From: an uncultured Hungatella sp.
GTDB lineage: Bacteria > Bacillota > Clostridia > Lachnospirales > Lachnospiraceae
Length of the DNA stretch: 64,000 nucleotides
Direction of reading: 5' to 3'
Assembly: GCA_910579515.1 (NCBI GenBank)
Contig: CAJTUV010000004.1
Location: forward strand, 1 to 64,000
Shown: positions 15,673 through 24,692 of the stretch, in pieces
Layout of the letters: the number at the start of each line of letters is the position of its first letter
Position numbering within the stretch: position 1 is the stretch's first letter
Made by a program: the position numbers and the translations under genes
The notes under the pieces: model-generated
Told to the model about the DNA's origin: nothing
The model's input: the letters and a program-made list of their open reading frames with translations, nothing else
Databases searched by the model: none

Positions 15673-16290
15673 ATGAAGAAGGTGTTAATCACAGGAGGAC
15701 AGGGAGATATTGCTAAGGCGATTGCAGAGAAATTATTTCTTAAAGGCGAGTACGAGGTAAAGAGCCCGGGGAAAGATTTACTTGATGTTACAAATATAGA
15801 TTCTGTGACAAAGTATGTAAAAGACTTTATACCAGATGTTTTAATCAACAACGCAGGATATGTGTATCCCCAATCAATTAAAGAATGTGAGATCGAAAGA
15901 GAGAGAAAAGCGTTTGACATCAACTTGTTTGGGGTGTTTAACTGCACTTCAGCGGTACTGAAAGAGAATAGAAATGCGATGATTATCAATATAGGATCTT
16001 CCGCCGCAACCAAAATTCATGGGACATGGAGTTCTTATTGTGCAGCGAAAGCAGCGGTTGTTATGGCTACAAAATGCTGGGCAGAGGATGGCGTTTATGC
16101 AGTCTGTCTGTCTCCTGGGCGAACTGCAACAAAGATGAGACTTGGTCTGTATCCACACGAGGATCAAAATACATTACTGAAACCAGAAGATTTTGCAGAA
16201 ATTGTTTTATACGCAATAAACGGAAGGTACGCACCAGGAGAACATATTAATGTGAATCTACAGAATGTTGGAGAATTGATTCATGCTTAG
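15673..16290 (+). CDS. Short-chain dehydrogenase, probable ribulose-5-phosphate reductase
   Basis: A 205-residue classical SDR: TGGQGDIAKAIA (NAD(P) loop), INNAGYVYP (NNAG), NIGSSAATKIHG (catalytic Ser), YCAAKAAVV (YxxxK) and the LSPGRTATKM loop. It begins 5 bases after the cytidylyltransferase and overlaps the next gene by 8, so it is translationally coupled. By analogy with the C-terminal SDR half of Bcs1, I infer reduction of ribulose 5-phosphate to ribitol 5-phosphate. A sugar-specific dehydrogenase of another type is possible. Confidence 0.82.
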   Translation: MKKVLITGGQGDIAKAIAEKLFLKGEYEVKSPGKDLLDVTNIDSVTKYVKDFIPDVLINNAGYVYPQSIKECEIERERKAFDINLFGVFNCTSAVLKENRNAMIINIGSSAATKIHGTWSSYCAAKAAVVMATKCWAEDGVYAVCLSPGRTATKMRLGLYPHEDQNTLLKPEDFAEIVLYAINGRYAPGEHINVNLQNVGELIHA

Positions 16291-16702
16291 AAAAGAGATT
16301 ATCATAAAAACCGAGAAGCAGTTTATCAGCTTGATGACTGAAATAAATAATTTGATTCAAAACGAAAAGGGAGAGGGAATGGTCAATGTTTTTGTGGCCC
16401 ACACAACCTGTGCAATAAAAATCATGGAGGGAGAAATCCTTCTTTTAAGCGATGTACAAGATTACTTAGCGAGAACTTGGCCACAAAAAGGAGATTATCG
16501 GCATGACATTATTGGCATTCGAGATGTACCCATAACAGAGAGGATTAATGGTTATTCTCATATGCGGCAACTTTTTTTTAGTAGTGATGTAAATATACCT
16601 TGCAAGGATGGAAAGATGCAGCTGGGGCAGTGGCAGGATGTGTTTTTGATTGAGTTTGATCCGATGAGGGAGAGAAGAGTTATCATTACATATTATTCAT
16701 AA
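16283..16702 (+). CDS. YjbQ/UPF0047-family protein
   Basis: A 139-residue protein, normal length for the family. It has VAHTTCAIKIMEGE (the conserved TTC and Glu), a His in YRHDIIG, the GYSHMRQL block corresponding to NGHAHLK, and LGQWQDVFLIEFD corresponding to LGTWQxIFLxEFD. UPF0047 proteins are small trimers; some show weak thiamine-phosphate synthase activity. Presence inside a glycan operon, overlapping the SDR, is unusual and suggests a pathway-specific reaction, possibly on a phosphorylated polyol or sugar. Inference only. Confidence 0.85.
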   Translation: MLRKEIIIKTEKQFISLMTEINNLIQNEKGEGMVNVFVAHTTCAIKIMEGEILLLSDVQDYLARTWPQKGDYRHDIIGIRDVPITERINGYSHMRQLFFSSDVNIPCKDGKMQLGQWQDVFLIEFDPMRERRVIITYYS

Positions 16703-16730
16703 ATTCTTAGAAAAATTGAAAGGGATAGGC

Positions 16731-17687
16731 ATGGTAATTACAAAAAAGGTTCAAACAAGTGAATTGCGAGAAAAGTATGATGTGTTAATTGGATGGGGCT
16801 GCAGCAAAAATGAGTTTATTCTAAAATATAATCCATGGTTGTTTCCTTTGGATTATATGATTGATATGAATCCAGGATATCACGGAAAAACAATTTGTGG
16901 GATGACAATTTCCAACGTAGATATTTTGGAAAAATTTGCGGAACATTCGGTATGCTTTATTGTATTTCCTAATATTGAACAAGCAGTGGATGAAGAGGCT
17001 AAAAAGTATCTGAAGAATTATGATACCATGGTATCTGGGTTGGTAGAGTACAATTTAGGGGGGGAAGATAGAAAGTTTTATTCAGAGAGCGGAGAGGATT
17101 TGTTGTTTATCCAATTAATCCACAAACTTGCGTTGAAGGATCCTATATATCTTGATATTGGAGTATGTCATCCGGTTATCAGAAATAATACGTATCTGCT
17201 TTATGAGAATGGATATAAAAATGGCATTCTTGTAGAGCCAAACCCGGATATGTGCAGCTTGATAAAAGAATATAGACCAGAAAATGTCTTATTAAATATG
17301 GGGGCATGTGCAGACGAAAGCCAGTCATTAAGATATTATTTATCCCCTCAATTATCCTATAGGGGACATAATACCTTTGATGAAAAAGAAGCTAAAAAAC
17401 TTGGTTTTACAGATTATATGGATATTGGTGTTGCTAACATAAATGAGATCATCGAAACGTATTGTAAGACGACACCAGATATATTGGACTTGGATACAGA
17501 AGGAATGGATTTCGAGTTAATTCAGGCTTTAGATACAAGAAAATATCGAATAAAAATGATTTCTGTAGAAACTGCTGTATGTGGACAAAAGTCAATAAAT
17601 CAATTATTAGAGGAAAAAGGATATGTACACTTTGCGTCCACAAGAAATAATGGAATTTATTTAGCAAAAGAACTGATGGTTAACTGA
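16731..17687 (+). CDS. FkbM-family methyltransferase
   Basis: A 318-residue protein; ATG 16731 with AAAGGGA at 16719-16725. Residues ~1-115 look like a degenerate Rossmann half (YDVLIGWGCSKNEFILKYNP). Residues ~125-318 are the SAM-dependent FkbM domain: FYSESGEDLLFIQL, YLDIGVCHPVIRNNT (the DIG-H/NT motif), GILVEPNPDM and LDLDTEGMDFELIQAL. FkbM enzymes O-methylate hydroxyls, often on sugars. In this locus the likely acceptor is a glycan residue. The stop is one base before the next ATG. Confidence 0.85.
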   Translation: MVITKKVQTSELREKYDVLIGWGCSKNEFILKYNPWLFPLDYMIDMNPGYHGKTICGMTISNVDILEKFAEHSVCFIVFPNIEQAVDEEAKKYLKNYDTMVSGLVEYNLGGEDRKFYSESGEDLLFIQLIHKLALKDPIYLDIGVCHPVIRNNTYLLYENGYKNGILVEPNPDMCSLIKEYRPENVLLNMGACADESQSLRYYLSPQLSYRGHNTFDEKEAKKLGFTDYMDIGVANINEIIETYCKTTPDILDLDTEGMDFELIQALDTRKYRIKMISVETAVCGQKSINQLLEEKGYVHFASTRNNGIYLAKELMVN

Positions 17688-17688
17688 A

Positions 17689-18501
17689 ATGGATGTTTGG
17701 AAGTTAATAGAAATCATAAACAATCATAATATAATTATCTATGGGACAGGATATGCTGCCAGAAATTTTTATGCTGCATTACAAATTCGACACTTAGACC
17801 ATAAAGTCGATTGTTTTGCAGTTACGCTTCATGATAAGGCTGAGGGAACAATAAATGGAATACCGATAAAGCCGGCTGAGAATGTGATTCATAAAAAAGG
17901 AACCTATATATGTATTGCTGTACATGAAGCGATAAAAAATGAAATAGAAAGCTATCTTTTAGAACATCAGAACCATAACTATATATGGGTTCATCCATAT
18001 ATAATGGAATTGGCACTAGGAGTCCCCGTTGAATATCATAAGAAGATAAACACAAAAAAAATTATTCAACACCAGAACAATCATAATTATTTGTTTGCAG
18101 TCCGTTACCTTGCAATAGAGCATTATTATAAAAAGAATGATTTCGGTTTTTCATTATATTTAAAGGCCCTCTCTTTGCAATGTGAAAAAGAGACGGCCCA
18201 AAAAAGACTAGATAGATTTAAAGGGTTGATTGATAGCTGGGATAAAGATGGATATCAACAAGAACAAGACATATGGATCGATGAAACATACAGGCTTGTT
18301 GATGGAACCCATCGCCTTAGTCTTGCATGTTATCACAGAATGGAGGAAATATACAGTACCATTTTTCCATATTCAGATAATTATAGTAAAGTGATGAAAG
18401 ATTCTCATACATTGAGCATGGAAGTATTGATGGAACATAAGTTTCCTGCAGAGGAATTAGAAATTCTGAAGAAGACACAGACAATAATTCAAAATCAATG
18501 A
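17689..18501 (+). CDS. Rossmann-module protein with ParB/sulfiredoxin-like motif, unknown function
   Basis: A 270-residue protein. Residues 1-~110 are the small Rossmann-like module that recurs through this locus (IIIYGTGYAARNFYAAL). The remainder is helical and contains TYRLVDGTHRLSLACYHR, which resembles the DGxHR motif of ParB/sulfiredoxin-fold nucleotide-binding proteins. No family name can be given with confidence. Its stop overlaps a possible ATG of the next gene (ATGA), so translation is probably coupled. Confidence 0.75.
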   Translation: MDVWKLIEIINNHNIIIYGTGYAARNFYAALQIRHLDHKVDCFAVTLHDKAEGTINGIPIKPAENVIHKKGTYICIAVHEAIKNEIESYLLEHQNHNYIWVHPYIMELALGVPVEYHKKINTKKIIQHQNNHNYLFAVRYLAIEHYYKKNDFGFSLYLKALSLQCEKETAQKRLDRFKGLIDSWDKDGYQQEQDIWIDETYRLVDGTHRLSLACYHRMEEIYSTIFPYSDNYSKVMKDSHTLSMEVLMEHKFPAEELEILKKTQTIIQNQ

Positions 18502-18536
18502 TAGTTAATTTGTGCAGAAAGTTTGAGGGGATAAGA

Positions 18537-20144
18537 GTGGAGAAAAGAGAATTTGTTCCAATAAGCGTTATTATTCCTGTTTATAATGTGAACCAATGGT
18601 TAGATGAATGTATGGAATCGGTGGTAACACAGACATTCAAGAATTTTGAAGTAATACTCATAAATGACGGTTCTACGGATGGATCAGAGATTAAATGTCA
18701 GGAGTGGGCCCAAAAAGACAGTCGCGTCAGGCTGATTTCAAAAAAGAACGAGGGACTTTCTGTCACAAGAAACTATGGAATTGAAATTGCTAATGGAGAA
18801 TATTTGGTATTTATTGATTCGGATGATTGGATTAATTCTACATATTTAGAGAAATTATATTCTGCAATATTAGAGAGCAACGCATCCATTTCAGAATGTG
18901 ATGTATATCGCTTTCATGACGATACGAAAGAGATGACTTATCGGAATTGTGCAGGTGATATGGGGCGATTATATACGTTAGAAGAACATATGCAGTATGG
19001 TTATACAGCAATTTGGAAATGTATGATAAAGAAGTCGCTCTTTGTGGAACATCATATTACCTTTCCAGACTGCCACAGTCCTGCCAGAGCGGTCTACCCC
19101 TTATTACTCGCATTAAGTGGGAACATTGTAAACGTGCAAGAGGGGCTATACTATTATCGCAGATTTCGTCAAGGCTCTCTTTCAGAGAAACCACGTGTAA
19201 ATAATGGAGATGAGCAGGCTGTTGGATTAAATGCCTTTGACAGCTTATTGGATGGATTCAAACGATGTGGAATTTATGACAAATATGAAGAATTGCTGAA
19301 ACGAATCATCAAGATAAAGTTGTCCGATATGTTGGCAGGGCTTTTTTATCGTAGAGACCCAGAAGAGTATAAACAGTTGGTAGATAAATATTATGCTTAC
19401 ATCGAACAAAAATTTCCTGGGACTACGAATTTTAAATATGTTACTTTGGGCGGATATAATTTGAATCGAATTTTAAGCAATATGGATATATTACATAATC
19501 CTAATGGCAGATTTAATTTTTCCAGCATAATAAGCATAATGAATCCAATTCAGGAAGCGTTTTCACTTGTACATCATAATAAATATCGGGAGATTATGGT
19601 TAGGCGTGACGCTGGTTCTTCATTTTGGAACTTGATGGAAGAGATTGGCCCTCAGTATATTTTTATAGATTTTATTGAGGAGCGGTTTGATTTATTGGGA
19701 TACGCCAAAGGATACGTGACAAAAAGTGACGCATTTGACGGAATACAAATGAAACCGGAACATTATCATCTTATTAAATTTGGAACAAAAGAGTGTATAC
19801 AATTATGGGAGAAGAGTGTTGACCAATTTTTAGAAAAAGTAAGATCGCGGTTTCCAAATTGTAACATTGTTCTTGTGGAGAATTATTTAAGTGAAGAGGT
19901 TGGCGATCTTAACGGAAAAGTGCTTTTTGCGGAAATTGATTCAATCAGAGAAGTAAATAAGGTATTAAAAAGATATTATGAGTATGTTTCTGATAACTAT
20001 GAATGGATATTAACTGTAGATACTTCAAAATGTAATTATTATTTTACAGATTGTAGTTATGAGTATGGAGCAATTCCTTCACATTTGAATGAGATAGTAA
20101 ATAAAGAAGTGGCAAAACACATAGAAGAGGTTATCAGAATATGA
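18537..20144 (+). CDS. GT2 glycosyltransferase fused to SGNH-like DUF6270 domain
   Basis: About 535 residues. I prefer GTG 18537 because GAGGGG lies 7 bases upstream and the GT fold then starts at once; ATG 18498, overlapping the preceding stop, is an alternative. Residues ~8-230 are a GT2 (ISVIIPVYNVNQWL, ILINDGSTDGS, VFIDSDDWI with the DxD). The C-terminal ~190 residues (IVRRDAGSSFWN-type start, ending YGAIPSHLNEIVNKE) match the DUF6270 SGNH-hydrolase-like pattern. One chain would thus add a sugar and acyl-modify or trim it. The donor sugar is unknown. Confidence 0.8.
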   Translation: MEKREFVPISVIIPVYNVNQWLDECMESVVTQTFKNFEVILINDGSTDGSEIKCQEWAQKDSRVRLISKKNEGLSVTRNYGIEIANGEYLVFIDSDDWINSTYLEKLYSAILESNASISECDVYRFHDDTKEMTYRNCAGDMGRLYTLEEHMQYGYTAIWKCMIKKSLFVEHHITFPDCHSPARAVYPLLLALSGNIVNVQEGLYYYRRFRQGSLSEKPRVNNGDEQAVGLNAFDSLLDGFKRCGIYDKYEELLKRIIKIKLSDMLAGLFYRRDPEEYKQLVDKYYAYIEQKFPGTTNFKYVTLGGYNLNRILSNMDILHNPNGRFNFSSIISIMNPIQEAFSLVHHNKYREIMVRRDAGSSFWNLMEEIGPQYIFIDFIEERFDLLGYAKGYVTKSDAFDGIQMKPEHYHLIKFGTKECIQLWEKSVDQFLEKVRSRFPNCNIVLVENYLSEEVGDLNGKVLFAEIDSIREVNKVLKRYYEYVSDNYEWILTVDTSKCNYYFTDCSYEYGAIPSHLNEIVNKEVAKHIEEVIRI

Positions 20145-21916
20145 GAAAACAGTTGGAACAAAAGTATGAAAAATTGTTTGACACCTATGGCTTTGAAAGG
20201 CCGATAAATGCAAAAAACATCAATGAAACCATTAGGCATTCTTTGCGCGATTTTTTGGAAAAACATAAAAATGTAGCAATCTACTGTAACGGCGGACATA
20301 CTAAAATGCTTATGTCTGATTTTATATTTGAGTTAAAGAATATAAAATATATTGTGGATAATTATACTGGACAGACTATAAAGGGAGGATTTCATCTGAT
20401 CAAGGATGAAGAAATTGAAGAGGAAGGGATCGACGCAGTTATTATTTCCTCCTATAAATTTAAAGATGGCATTGCAGACAATTTAAAGAAAAAACATTCG
20501 ACTATCCAATTTCTGGATATTTATGCTCAGCTTGCTGAAAACGGAATCATTCTTCACTCAGACTATTACTATAGCAATCATCCTTACCATCATTATCATA
20601 CTATTAATTCGATTCAAAGAAAAATAGAGCATCTTGATGACAGGGAAGAGTTGGAGAAGGAATATGTTTCTCTGATTACAAAATATATTCAAATTAAAGA
20701 TTTTAGAAGTGCAATTATTTATACTGATAAATTGTCTAAAACGAGCGGCCAAAAGACGTATCGAGGCTTATTGACAGACTTAGAAACACTTTACGAAGAG
20801 GAGAAGAAAGCGGCTGCTCAAATCGGGGAAACCAATGTGCTACTGTTCTGTATGGATGGGCTGAGGCGACAGGACTTAAATGAAATGCCAAAGTTGACGA
20901 AGATTTTTGAAGAGAAAGGCTATTTATTTGATAATGCCTATTCATTTTCAACGTCCACCTATGAAAGTTTGATACCTGCATACAGTGAAGATACAGATTT
21001 GCGGACGGAATACTATAAGAAAGAATTTGTTGCAGAAAAGGACTGTCGTTTTCTGACAGAGGCTAAACGACAAGGGCGCAGTATTTATTTTTATACAGAT
21101 GGGTTTCACCTTATTGAGGGAGAGGGAGTCCATTATAGTGGCACTTTTCAAAGTGTCACAGAAAAATGGTGGGATTTTATATTGGATGCCACAGAGCATG
21201 AACATGGCTTATATTATCTTCATGAAACATATGAAAGCCATTTTACCTTTTCTAATCCCTATACAAAAGAGAAACTAATTTCAGAAGGCACTGCGATGTT
21301 ATTTGATTACCTTCCGCAAAAAGGAGGAAAGTTACGGACAAATTACGAACAACAACATTTGGATGCACTCAATTATTTGGATGATGTTGTATCGCCATTT
21401 ATGGATCAATTAAAATGTCGTACGCTTATCTATGCTGATCATGGAAATCTGGTTTTAAAGGAAGATTGTACACTTAAGGAGGTTAAAGACACAAATCTGA
21501 CTTGTGCAGAAGAGTGGATACGCATTCCGTACATTATCTGTTCACCAGAAATGAAAGCGGGAAGAAGTGATCGGCTGATTTCCATTATGACATTGAATGA
21601 AATTGTAATCAGCATGTTAAATAAAAAGGCGTATGAAGTTTTAGAACATAATTTTATCAAACTTGCAAGGTCGGAATTATATAATCCAGACTTTCGATAT
21701 TTGTATAAAATGATGGGAAAAGAGAAGTATTTATTGCCTTTTGAGGCATTTATTTTTGCAAATGGATATAAAATAGTGATTTATTCTGACGGTGTGGCTG
21801 AATTATATTTATCTGCTACAGATGAAAGAATCACAGATCAAGAACAAACAGAGAAGTTGATAGAAGCGGTACATGAATACATCACAGTTTGCCCATTAGA
21901 GAAACTTGTTCATTAA
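20141..21916 (+). CDS. Rossmann module fused to cytosolic alkaline-phosphatase/sulfatase-fold enzyme
   Basis: A 591-residue protein overlapping the previous stop by 4 bases (ATGA). Residues ~45-130 are the recurring Rossmann-like module (VAIYCNGGHTKMLM). Residues ~225-560 are of the AlkP/sulfatase superfamily: NVLLFCMDGLRRQDL (metal Asp), FSTSTYESLIPAYS (candidate Ser/Thr nucleophile region) and IYADHGN (DHG metal motif). Family members transfer or hydrolyse phosphate, phosphoethanolamine or sulfate esters. Most glycan-modifying relatives sit outside the membrane, yet this protein has no signal or membrane segment. Being next to the phosphonate genes suggests a phosphonate- or phosphate-transfer role. 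Confidence 0.72.
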   Translation: MRKQLEQKYEKLFDTYGFERPINAKNINETIRHSLRDFLEKHKNVAIYCNGGHTKMLMSDFIFELKNIKYIVDNYTGQTIKGGFHLIKDEEIEEEGIDAVIISSYKFKDGIADNLKKKHSTIQFLDIYAQLAENGIILHSDYYYSNHPYHHYHTINSIQRKIEHLDDREELEKEYVSLITKYIQIKDFRSAIIYTDKLSKTSGQKTYRGLLTDLETLYEEEKKAAAQIGETNVLLFCMDGLRRQDLNEMPKLTKIFEEKGYLFDNAYSFSTSTYESLIPAYSEDTDLRTEYYKKEFVAEKDCRFLTEAKRQGRSIYFYTDGFHLIEGEGVHYSGTFQSVTEKWWDFILDATEHEHGLYYLHETYESHFTFSNPYTKEKLISEGTAMLFDYLPQKGGKLRTNYEQQHLDALNYLDDVVSPFMDQLKCRTLIYADHGNLVLKEDCTLKEVKDTNLTCAEEWIRIPYIICSPEMKAGRSDRLISIMTLNEIVISMLNKKAYEVLEHNFIKLARSELYNPDFRYLYKMMGKEKYLLPFEAFIFANGYKIVIYSDGVAELYLSATDERITDQEQTEKLIEAVHEYITVCPLEKLVH

Positions 21917-21931
21917 GGTTAAAGAGAGAAA

Positions 21932-23236
21932 ATGATGGAAGAGAAACTTGTTTATACCTGTTTTTGTACAGATGTTCTGCATGAAGGACATTTCAATATT
22001 TTAAGGGAATCAAAAAAATTAGGCAGGGTAGTAGTTGGGATACTCTGTGACTCTGAAATGCTCCGCTACAACCGCTTTCCGACCAAAACAACAAAGGAAC
22101 GGGTAAAAATGGTGGAAGAATTGCAGGGAATCGAAAAGGTCATTGTACAGGATAAAATCATGTATGATGATATCGTTAAAACGCTGCATCCAGATTACAT
22201 TGTTCATGGGAGCAACTGGACAGATCCGGGAATGGAAGTCATTCGAGAAAATATCCTTGAACTTCTCCAAAAATATGGGGGTGAATTAATTGAAATCCCT
22301 TATACATCAAACGCCACTGTTCAGAAGATCGACAGGCAGATGGTAGAAAAATTGGCAATGCCGGAATTTCGCAGAGGAAGATTAAAAAAACTGCTGAAAT
22401 TGGTGCCGATTGTAAAGGCCATAGAAGTTCATAGCGGTCTGACTGGACTTATTGCGGAGAAAACGGTTGTTGCAGATAGGGAGTCTGTTGACCAGTTTGA
22501 GGCAATGTGGATTTCATCTCTTTGCGACAGCACCGACAAAGGCAAACCAGATATCGAGCTTGTGGATATGACCAGCCGTTTTCGAACAATCAATGATGTG
22601 ATGGAAGTTACTACAAAACCGATCATATTTGACGGCGATACAGGTGGAATGACAGAACATTTTGGCTATACGGTACGCTCTCTGGAACGTATGGGAGTTT
22701 CTGCTATTATTATTGAGGATAAGACAGGACTTAAGAAAAACAGCCTGTTTGGCACAGAAGTAGTTCAAACGCAAGATTCCATTGAAAATTTTTGCATGAA
22801 GATTGCAGCGGGAAAACGGGCGCAGCTTTCAGAAGATTTTATGATTATTGCACGTATTGAGTCCTTGATTCTTGAACGAGGGATGGAGGATGCATTACAG
22901 CGGGCATTTGCCTTTCGCGATGCAGGAGCAGATGGAATTATGATACATAGCCGTAAAAAAAGTCCGGAAGAAATTATAGAGTTTTGTGATAAATTTAGGG
23001 CTGTAGATACCCTGACGCCAATCGTGGTAGTTCCGACCTCATTTTGTTCTATCACAGAGAAGGAACTTATACAGCATGGGGTGAATATTGTCATTTATGC
23101 CAATCAGCTTATGCGGGCCGCTTTTCCAGCTATGCGAGCCACAGCAGAAGAAATTCTTCGCTGCCACAGAGCGGAGGAAGCGGAAAAGAGGCTGATGCCT
23201 TTTAAAGAAATTATCACGCTGATTGATGAATTGTAA
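21932..23236 (+). CDS. pepM: Cytidylyltransferase-phosphoenolpyruvate mutase fusion
   Basis: A 434-residue protein. Residues ~5-135 are a cytidylyltransferase-like domain with HEGHFNIL (HxGH) and IVHGSNW. Residues ~150-434 are PEP mutase: IIFDGDTGGMTEHFGYTV supplies the metal-binding Asp and IIIEDKTGLKKNSLFG carries the EDK-x5-NS active-site signature that separates mutases from isocitrate lyase relatives. The enzyme rearranges PEP to phosphonopyruvate, creating the C-P bond, the entry step of nearly all phosphonate pathways. The decarboxylase that pulls this unfavourable reaction is encoded at 27706. The fused domain may activate a phosphonate with CTP or be a substrate-docking relic. Confidence 0.93.
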   Translation: MMEEKLVYTCFCTDVLHEGHFNILRESKKLGRVVVGILCDSEMLRYNRFPTKTTKERVKMVEELQGIEKVIVQDKIMYDDIVKTLHPDYIVHGSNWTDPGMEVIRENILELLQKYGGELIEIPYTSNATVQKIDRQMVEKLAMPEFRRGRLKKLLKLVPIVKAIEVHSGLTGLIAEKTVVADRESVDQFEAMWISSLCDSTDKGKPDIELVDMTSRFRTINDVMEVTTKPIIFDGDTGGMTEHFGYTVRSLERMGVSAIIIEDKTGLKKNSLFGTEVVQTQDSIENFCMKIAAGKRAQLSEDFMIIARIESLILERGMEDALQRAFAFRDAGADGIMIHSRKKSPEEIIEFCDKFRAVDTLTPIVVVPTSFCSITEKELIQHGVNIVIYANQLMRAAFPAMRATAEEILRCHRAEEAEKRLMPFKEIITLIDEL

Positions 23237-23265
23237 TTTTATCTGAAACGAGGTGGATAGATAGG

Positions 23266-23997
23266 ATGGCTAAATATGCGATACTTTCTGATATCCATGG
23301 CAATCTTCAGGCTTTACAACAAGTGCATTGCGATTTACAACAATTTGATATTTGTGGAATCATTCTGCTTGGAGATTTGATTGACTATGGTATGCAGTCC
23401 AATGAGGTTGTGGAGTATGTTCGGACAAAGATGAGCGATCATATCATCTGTAACATCTGGGGAAATCATGAGCGGGCCATTCTGCTTTCAGATTTTACAG
23501 GATTTTCGTCCCAACGCGGCGTGGATTCTGCGAAATATACAGCTTTCAAATTAGAAACAGAAATAAAAAAATATCTTGAGACAGAATTAGATTGCAGGGG
23601 ATTTTGCGAATTTACGCTGGATGGGAAAAAATGCCTGGCAGTTCATGGATCAATGGAGAACCCTTTCTGGAAATCAATTTTTCCTGACAGCGTCCATGGC
23701 GACTATAAAAGCTATGATTTGGTATTTTCTGGCCATTCCCATTGTTCTCATATGTTTACAAAGTTTTATAAAGCCGATTGTCCAGAATTAAGAGATCAAC
23801 ATGCGGTCATGTTTATGAATCCAGGTTCTGTTGGGCAGCCGAGGAATCAGCATCCAGAGGCACAGTATATCATATTAGACAGCAAATCTATGTCTGTTGA
23901 TTTCAGAGGGGTTTCTTATGATATAGATAAAACAATATCATATTTTAATCAGAGTGTAGATGAGTTTTATTGGAAGCGTTTAAAAAACGGAGTGTAA
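23266..23997 (+). CDS. Calcineurin-like metallophosphoesterase
   Basis: A 243-residue protein with all core motifs: LSDIHGNLQAL, LLGDLIDYG, IWGNHERA, SGHSHC and MNPGSVGQPRN. This is the MPE/YfcE-type fold with a two-metal centre. GAGGTGG precedes the ATG. In this place between PEP mutase and an acetyltransferase it may dephosphorylate a pathway intermediate or hydrolyse a CDP/CMP-linked compound. The substrate cannot be read from sequence. Confidence 0.88.
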   Translation: MAKYAILSDIHGNLQALQQVHCDLQQFDICGIILLGDLIDYGMQSNEVVEYVRTKMSDHIICNIWGNHERAILLSDFTGFSSQRGVDSAKYTAFKLETEIKKYLETELDCRGFCEFTLDGKKCLAVHGSMENPFWKSIFPDSVHGDYKSYDLVFSGHSHCSHMFTKFYKADCPELRDQHAVMFMNPGSVGQPRNQHPEAQYIILDSKSMSVDFRGVSYDIDKTISYFNQSVDEFYWKRLKNGV

Positions 23998-24001
23998 AAC
24001 T

Positions 24002-24673
24002 GTGAAAGATGAGAGCTTGGTAAAGGATACATTTCATGTATTGAAGAGACAACTAAATGTATATTGGGAAACAGAGTTGCCTGCATCATTTATAGAAAAT
24101 GTGAGAAAGGCAATTAAAAAAACAGAGGCAGGGTGGGATACATCCGTGAGAAACTATTATTTAAGTAATGGATTTTCTGTTTTAAATACCGCTGTTTACT
24201 CTGTTTTTTTATATTATCTTGCTCATGATATCGGAAGCTGTGGGGGGGTATGGAATGTCCATCTTGCCGATAAAATTTATTATTTAAACAAAATTATGAA
24301 TTCGGTGGAATGGTATTGGAATATTGAATTACCTGATCACTTTATCGTTGAACATCCTATTGGATCTGTGTTAGGAAAAGCCAAATTTGGGGATTACTTT
24401 AGTATATATCAAGGGGTGACTGTTGGTGAAAGACTAAGCAGAGATGTAGTCAGCTGGCCTGTACTAGGACATCATATAACGATGTTTGCGAATTCTTCCG
24501 TGATCGGAACTTGCAATATCGGTAACTGGGTTATAGTATCTGCAAATGCACAGATTATGAATCAGAATATCCCTGATTGTTCGATTGTGTATGGAGTAAG
24601 TCCTCAATTAATTATCAAAACATATGAGGAAGAAGAAATAAGAGAATACTTTGTAAAATCATGGAAGCTATAA
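24002..24673 (+). CDS. Left-handed beta-helix acyltransferase (serine acetyltransferase-like)
   Basis: A 223-residue protein starting at GTG 24002, with CGGAG about 9 bases upstream. The N-terminal half is helical; the C-terminal half has hexapeptide repeats (GSVLGKAKFGDYFSIYQGV, then NSSVIGTCNIGNWVIVSANA), arranged as in CysE-type serine acetyltransferases. The usual catalytic His is represented by VLGHHITM. I infer acetylation of an amino or hydroxyl group on a glycan building block rather than cysteine synthesis, since no cysteine genes are near. Confidence 0.8.
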   Translation: MKDESLVKDTFHVLKRQLNVYWETELPASFIENVRKAIKKTEAGWDTSVRNYYLSNGFSVLNTAVYSVFLYYLAHDIGSCGGVWNVHLADKIYYLNKIMNSVEWYWNIELPDHFIVEHPIGSVLGKAKFGDYFSIYQGVTVGERLSRDVVSWPVLGHHITMFANSSVIGTCNIGNWVIVSANAQIMNQNIPDCSIVYGVSPQLIIKTYEEEEIREYFVKSWKL

Positions 24674-24692
24674 AAGCCTTTCTGGAGGGAAT

